The notes under the pieces are model-generated. The model did not search any database. It was not told the DNA's origin and saw only the letters and a list, made by a program, of their open reading frames with translations. A program made the position numbers and the translations under genes. This document shows positions 59,470 through 64,000 of a stretch of 64,000 nt of DNA, piece after piece. The DNA comes from Allium sativum. Taxonomy: Eukaryota > Streptophyta > Magnoliopsida > Asparagales > Amaryllidaceae. How positions within the stretch are numbered: position 1 is the stretch's first letter; each line of letters opens with the position of its first letter. The stretch spans positions 612,697,303 through 612,761,302 of the forward strand of contig CM060910.1 in NCBI GenBank assembly GCA_030737875.1, in the 5' to 3' direction.

Positions 59470-60874
59470 GAAAGTGCCTCCGGTTTCGTTCAGACCCAGA
59501 ACGAACTTGTAAATGGATTGTGTGTCTGACATTGGATTTTATTCTGTGTTGATTGATCTCTATTAAATATACATCTATTTGGCGGCAGAGAATTTATTCT
59601 CTTTCTTAACGCCCTTCTCTGAGACGTACGAGCTCAGAGGTTGTATATCGATGGACATCAGTCGCATGGCATGAATTGCCAGTGTGGCATGCCTAAGTGG
59701 CAATTGATCAAGGCTTCTGTTGAAAAGCAAAGTCTTGTGGTTGATGATCAAAGCACGGCCTTTGTGGCGTAGCTTTGTGTATAACGTGAATTCGCGAGCC
59801 TCACACCTCGGTATGAGTTAAAAACGGGATAAGGACTGCAGGGAGAGTACGACGTTTCTTTCTAGCTTTGGTGGTGTCAGTGACTTACCAGCCCTGACAT
59901 TTATATACTTTTCACCTATGTGGTTGTTGGATGAGGCGCCTCGATTTTAGGTCTGTAAGGACCGGGAAACGTGTGTTCAGGAATTGCCAATCCTCAAACG
60001 TAAGAGAGGACCGGCCCTGAAGATCCAAGGATTGCCCAGAGTGTGTAGTCCTGAGACATTTGCTAGAGTGTCTCGAAAGCGGAGAGGAGCTTGCCCCTTG
60101 CCTCGACTCATGACGGAAATCCAATTTCCAATACGAGTATTTCGGTTTTAATTGTAGAACTAGTATGGCGACATGATATATGGTACCCATGCCGCCTATG
60201 ATTGATATTTATGATTGAAATTTATTTGACACTATACACTTATAATAGTATCAAATGATTTGTTTTTAAACGTACCAAGCATGTTTGGCTATTATGAGGG
60301 AAAACCCTATCCTCCGGCTTGCGTTGAATTGTGTGATGGGACCTGGGTCTTATAATAGCTTCATTTTTCGAAAAAGCATTGCGTTGTTTATTCTATGCAC
60401 TGGTATTCTTTGGAGGAAACCCGTTCCGTGTTATACGGCGTGGTCCCTTGAATTACTCTCTTTTAAAGTAAAGTTTTAAATAACCGTTTTAGTTCTCACA
60501 CCAGTCACATGACTGACCTGGAGTTTATTGTTTTAACCTAAACTCTGGGTGCCCCTATTTTCTACATGGGCAGCTAGTAGTTTTGGTTTTGCAGATTTAT
60601 ATCCACAGGATCCTGGTTTACAGCTGGAATGATATCCGGAAAGCTCTGTATCCGTATATCACCTTCAGTTGTGCTTTGTATTATTTTCCGCTGTTATGTA
60701 ATTTATTGTAATCTCTGATATTTATCAAATGTAATTTATTCATTTATACCCTATATATTCTTGTATCTGATGGAATTGTTGTAATAGCAATGAAATGTTC
60801 TTCTGTCTGCGTTCTATTGTGTGTTGTTCTCAAAGTATCCGCTCTTTCCTTCACGGGGAAGTTACGGGTTCTCA
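59470..60874 (+). repeat. B2 5' LTR, piece 4 (LTR end)
   Basis: Starts with the second GAAAG duplication. It aligns with the last 1.4 kb of solo LTR C (14044-15526) and with B1 in reverse. A segment of about 100 bp around 59545-59645 is present here and in C but missing from B1. The piece includes the U5 hairpins (60288-60572) and TTTTGCAG (60587-60594). Confidence 0.9.
60288..60594 (+). ncRNA. Conserved U5 hairpin block of B2
   Basis: H1 pairs GCTATTATGAG (60288-60298) with CTTATAATAGC (60349-60359), eleven pairs with one G-U. H2 pairs ACCTG and GAGTTTA (60516-60527) with TAAACTC and TGGGT (60539-60550). H3 pairs TGCCC (60550-60554) with GGGCA (60568-60572). Confidence 0.6.
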
Positions 60875-60877
60875 CAG

Positions 60878-60889
60878 TGGTATCAGAGC
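60878..60889 (+). other. B2 primer-binding site, tRNA-iMet type
   Basis: TGGTATCAGAGC, three bases after the LTR end, the same spacing as in B1. Confidence 0.92.
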
Positions 60890-60949
60890 TTTGGTTTACA
60901 GAGCTCGAGAACAAGACACATTAGAACCATATGAAAGAATCCATCAGAT

Positions 60950-61007
60950 ATTGGATTAGTAATATCCAATTAGAATGACTCGTTAGAGATGGGATCAGTA
61001 GTATCCT
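60950..61007 (+). ncRNA. Post-PBS hairpin pair of B2
   Basis: ATTGGAT / TAGTAAT / ATCCAAT (60950-60970) and GGAT / CAGTAGT / ATCC (60992-61006, with an outer G-U pair). Same order and loops as in B1. Confidence 0.6.
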
Positions 61008-61499
61008 AGAACGAGTGTGAAGAGTATATTTTTCAAATGAAAACAAATTTTGTTTTGAAAATTTAAATCGTTTTATACATATTTGAATAATTTATATTGA
61101 ATTTGGACAATCCAATATATAAAGATTTTGCATATACGCGTCATGAACGTATATTCGAAGTTTCAATATACTGGATAGATATAGAATCACATTCTAGACA
61201 CCCGGAGATGGTTCTGATGATTGATCGATCATCATCAGAACTTATGTTCGAGTTTCGAAGGTGTGATATCTATATATTTCCATCAGACTGGTGTGAGAAC
61301 CAAAACTTATATAGATAGATTTATTGTTGTGATTTGGCATCAAAAACATGATTTTTTGTATATGTATCAAAATTATGAATTTGAAACGTTAATCCACTAA
61401 TTGATTGATGGTTGTGTTGTTTGTTTATTTGTTTTATAATTTTGAACCATTACGCCTACTAGAATCAAATATTGAAAATTATTTGCAATTGCATGCATG

Positions 61500-61727
61500 T
61501 ACATATATATGTGTGAACATGTCATAGCAAGGAGGCTAGAGCAAAAGAATAAAAATTTGTTTGCCCGACAAATAGGTACATGTTTACCATAATTTACTGT
61601 TTTGTTTGGGTGATGATGATTTTATGAGCCGATTGGCTAGCCGGTTGGCTTTTTCTTTTTCTTTTTGAGATCAGAAGGCCTATATGGCAATTTCGGGATT
61701 TTCCCGGTGCTCCCGGTGCAGGGGAGG
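61500..61727 (+). ncRNA. K block of B2
   Basis: AGCC-GATT-GGCT followed at once by AGCC-GGTT-GGCT, a T-rich run, and CTCCC/GGGAG around GGTGCAG. It is the most regular copy in the window, cut by D just after GGAGG. Confidence 0.55.
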
Positions 61728-62121
61728 TGTAACACCCCGTGATTCTGTAACGCTAAGATTCACAAATCAAGGCAGAATTAAAAGTTAAAATCAAAATCAA
61801 GGGAAATGGGCTGCGCCATTGCATTCGTCTCGGAATTCTACATGAAAACGAGTCCGAGTATGCGTAAATCGGAGTCCGTATGAGGGAGATATGACCTCCG
61901 GAAGATTCAGCGAAGTTCAAAATTCAAAACAGGTCAAGTTAAAAATTCGAATCAGACCCAGAATCGGCTGGGCGGGAATTTTCCCGCCTAAGGCACCCAG
62001 GTCGACTGGGTAGTCGACCTGGGGTTCGACCCCCCCCCCCCCCCAGTTTTCCAGCTTTCTGCACCTGGTTCGTTCTGATGTATTTAGTCACGTTTTCTGC
62101 CTAGGTTCGTCCGCCTAACAC

Positions 62122-62128
62122 TATATAA
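62122..62128 (+). promoter_or_regulatory. Candidate TATA box of element D
   Basis: CACTATATAAACAACC about 395 bp after the start of D, a normal place for an LTR promoter. Confidence 0.6.
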
Positions 62129-62569
62129 ACAACCCTGGTCTTCTTCTCTATTCACAATTCTTTTCTACCCTTATGCTGCAAAGATTCTTAGTGAACATGG
62201 CTCCTTCTCCTCCTCTTAATTAAAATATAAATAGAATAATATATATATAATAAATCAAGACGAGGAGATGCTGCTCAAAGACTTTCAAGAAGAAGAGATT
62301 CAAGCTAGAATTCAAATGAAGATTCAAACGACTGCAACGGCTGTTTTTCTACGAATCTTAGCAACGCCATCTTTCTGTTCTAATCTAATCTCTGTAAGTC
62401 AGTTATTTCTAGATTTGAACGTTTTTCTCTGTTCGTGACTTGAAATTAAAGGAATAAAAGAATATGCCAAATCTCTCTCTCTCTATTCGAATCAGTGCCT
62501 ATACTCTTGAACCTAATTAAGAACTGTTATGATTCGAAGACAAATAAGACCGTGACTATGAAACTATGG

Positions 62570-62715
62570 ACCTTAAAACCATATGCCTATGACTATGAAC
62601 ATTTGCCGATGACTATGAACATTGCCTATGACTATGAACATTGCCTATGACTATGAACATTGCCTATGACTATGAACATTTCCTATGACTACGAACATTG
62701 CCTATGACTGTGACT
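62570..62715 (+). repeat. 19-bp tandem repeat in D
   Basis: CCTATGACTATGAACATTG repeated about six times with small changes, then decaying into GACTGTGACTGTG. Confidence 0.95.
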
Positions 62716-64000
62716 GTGACTATGAGGATTATTTCCCTGACTAAACCTATGCCTCTGATTTGAAAACATAAACTATTGCCTATGACATAACAAGGACATC
62801 TGTGATTAAACACCTTTGATTCATGACTAGGAAAGTGTTGCTTAAGTTCTGTGATTATGAGATTGGGTCTAAACCCGATTATTTATTCTGTCTATCCTTG
62901 GTTTTCTTTGGTTTTAGACCATGGAAATTTACCTATTAAGTTAGGTCTACCCATATTCTTGAACTTGCGTCTCTATTCTGTCTATCCTTAGTTTTAGACC
63001 TTGGGAATTTACCTATTAAGTTAGGTCTACCTATGTTCTTAAACATAAGTCGTTATTTAAACCTTTTTATGCCAGTTATTATGTCCATCCTTTTTCATAG
63101 CATCTTTGGTTCATCCCCTATTTTCTACGAATCTAGATTTATCTATAATCTAGACGGAATTACGATTATACGAACGGTGGGAATACGATTTGGGGAAAAT
63201 ATGAAATTTACTAAAAACGTAGTTAAAAACTTGGAAATTGGCATAAATTGGGAACATGTATTATGGCATGTTCATAGAAATACAAATTGGATAAATTCGA
63301 CATGAATTATAGGATGTGTAATTTGAACCTAGTATTGACTTGTAAATCTAGCATTGTAAACTAGAATAATAAGTCTAGTTGGGCATGAACTGTAATTAGA
63401 ATGTTAAATCAGAATTGGATTGGCTAATTTGGCATAACAAGTATATTGGTATAAATTTGAATTTGGCCGTAATTGTGAGTAATTGTCAGGTTTAGCAAAA
63501 TCATGGTTAGTGACACTTAGTTTGGTATAGTTTACATACCAAAAAGCATAAATATGATATAGAGGGGAAAATGGGCCATAAGAATGAATGTAGACAATTT
63601 ACATTAAAAGAGTAATTAGGAAATAAGTAAATTAGAAATAATTTACTTATAGAATTTGGCCTGAATGAGGAAATATAAATTTAGACAAATTAAAGGTTTA
63701 TTAACGACATCTCTTTTAATGACACACCAGAAAGTTCTAGGGTGACAGAGAGGATAGTGTCTAGGCTTGGGTTTGGAAAATACAAGTTTCCTGCTCTCCC
63801 TGGCTATCCCTAACTGATCCGACGAACGGGATGGTTACTTTCAAAACTTGTTTTGAAAATAAATTGAAACCCTTTGAACTTAGAAAACACGAATATGCCT
63901 AGCCCGAGGTTAGACTGAGTTGCGATGTAAACCTTCCCGGAACCAACCGGCACATCCAGTAGTCGCAACAATACCTGTCTAATGTGAGTGGTAGCGGCTT

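Larger units (their letters stand above)
21278..60874 (+). mobile_element. B2 5' LTR, split into four pieces by nested insertions
   Basis: The LTR begins TGCAACAACCCGG at 21278 and ends GGGTTCTCA at 60874, three bases before a tRNA-iMet PBS. Its pieces are 21278-22500, 40722-41553, 43821-46992 and 59470-60874, about 6.6 kb in total. Each break is closed by a target-site duplication: CCCCT for B1, AAAATAT for the Mutator-like element and GAAAG for A2. The order and content match the B1 LTRs read in reverse. The element is inserted in A3; its 3' LTR lies beyond the window. Confidence 0.9.
60875..61727 (+). mobile_element. B2 internal region, truncated by element D
   Basis: Contains the PBS, two post-PBS hairpins and a K block; it matches the B1 internal region read in reverse. 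It is interrupted at GGTGCAGGGGAGG (61727) before the PPT. The 73-codon frame at 61097-61318 has no recognisable domain. Confidence 0.87.
61728..64000 (+). mobile_element. D: start of another LTR element, runs off the window
   Basis: TGTAACACCCCGTGATTC at 61728 is a typical plant gypsy LTR start and breaks the B2 sequence between GGAGG and the expected TTATGGCG. It has a C homopolymer (about 62028-62044), a TATA box at 62122-62128 (CTATATAAACAACC), a 19-bp tandem repeat (62570-62700) and a CT-rich stretch near 62476. From about 62720 to 64000 I see AT-rich sequence with no gene; the 90-codon frame at 63033-63305 has no recognisable domain. Without the other end, LTR identity is likely but not proven. 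Confidence 0.68.

Overview
The window looks like intergenic heterochromatin from a flowering plant, probably a eudicot; I cannot place it further. The evidence is plant-type LTR retrotransposons primed by initiator-Met tRNA, a Tat-lineage Ty3/gypsy Gag, a Mutator-like element carrying plant-type GRF zinc-finger and PB1-like genes, very low GC and GT-AG splice signals. I see no ordinary host gene, tRNA, rRNA or CRISPR array. Nearly every base can be assigned to nested transposable elements.

Layout, outermost first. (1) A minus-strand family-A LTR (A0; 1-368 and 19010-19526) is split by a complete plus-strand element, A1 (369-19009). The 3' LTR of A1 is itself split by a solo LTR of a related family, C (10141-15526, target-site duplication GTTTG). 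(2) 19527-21277 is a diverged family-A-like fragment (A3). (3) From 21278 onward everything lies inside one plus-strand family-B element (B2), whose 5' LTR runs in pieces from 21278 to 60874. That LTR received three insertions. The first is a complete minus-strand family-B element B1 (22501-40721, TSD CCCCT), which holds a gag-only gypsy element (28115-33207, TSD CCACG/CCACA). The second is a 2.3-kb Mutator-like DNA transposon (41554-43820). The third is a complete minus-strand family-A element A2 (46993-59469, TSD GAAAG). (4) The short B2 internal region (60875-61727) is interrupted by a further element, D, which starts with TGTAACACCCC at 61728 and runs off the window.

Families A, B and C have very long LTRs (5.2-6.6 kb). 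Where an internal region is present it is only 1.0-2.8 kb and encodes no gag-pol. They keep only cis signals: a primer-binding site, a polypurine tract and several short RNA hairpins. By the usual logic of LARD-type elements they would be moved by proteins of an autonomous relative, probably a chromovirus judging by the PPT region; that is inference. The hairpins recur in families whose primary sequence differs, and their stems change in a compensatory way. This is the most interesting signal here. Identifiable coding content is limited to the Gag of the gypsy element, a two-exon GRF zinc-finger/coiled-coil/membrane gene and a PB1-like exon in the Mutator-like element. Most other open frames are by-products of AT-rich tandem repeats or GC-rich leader segments.
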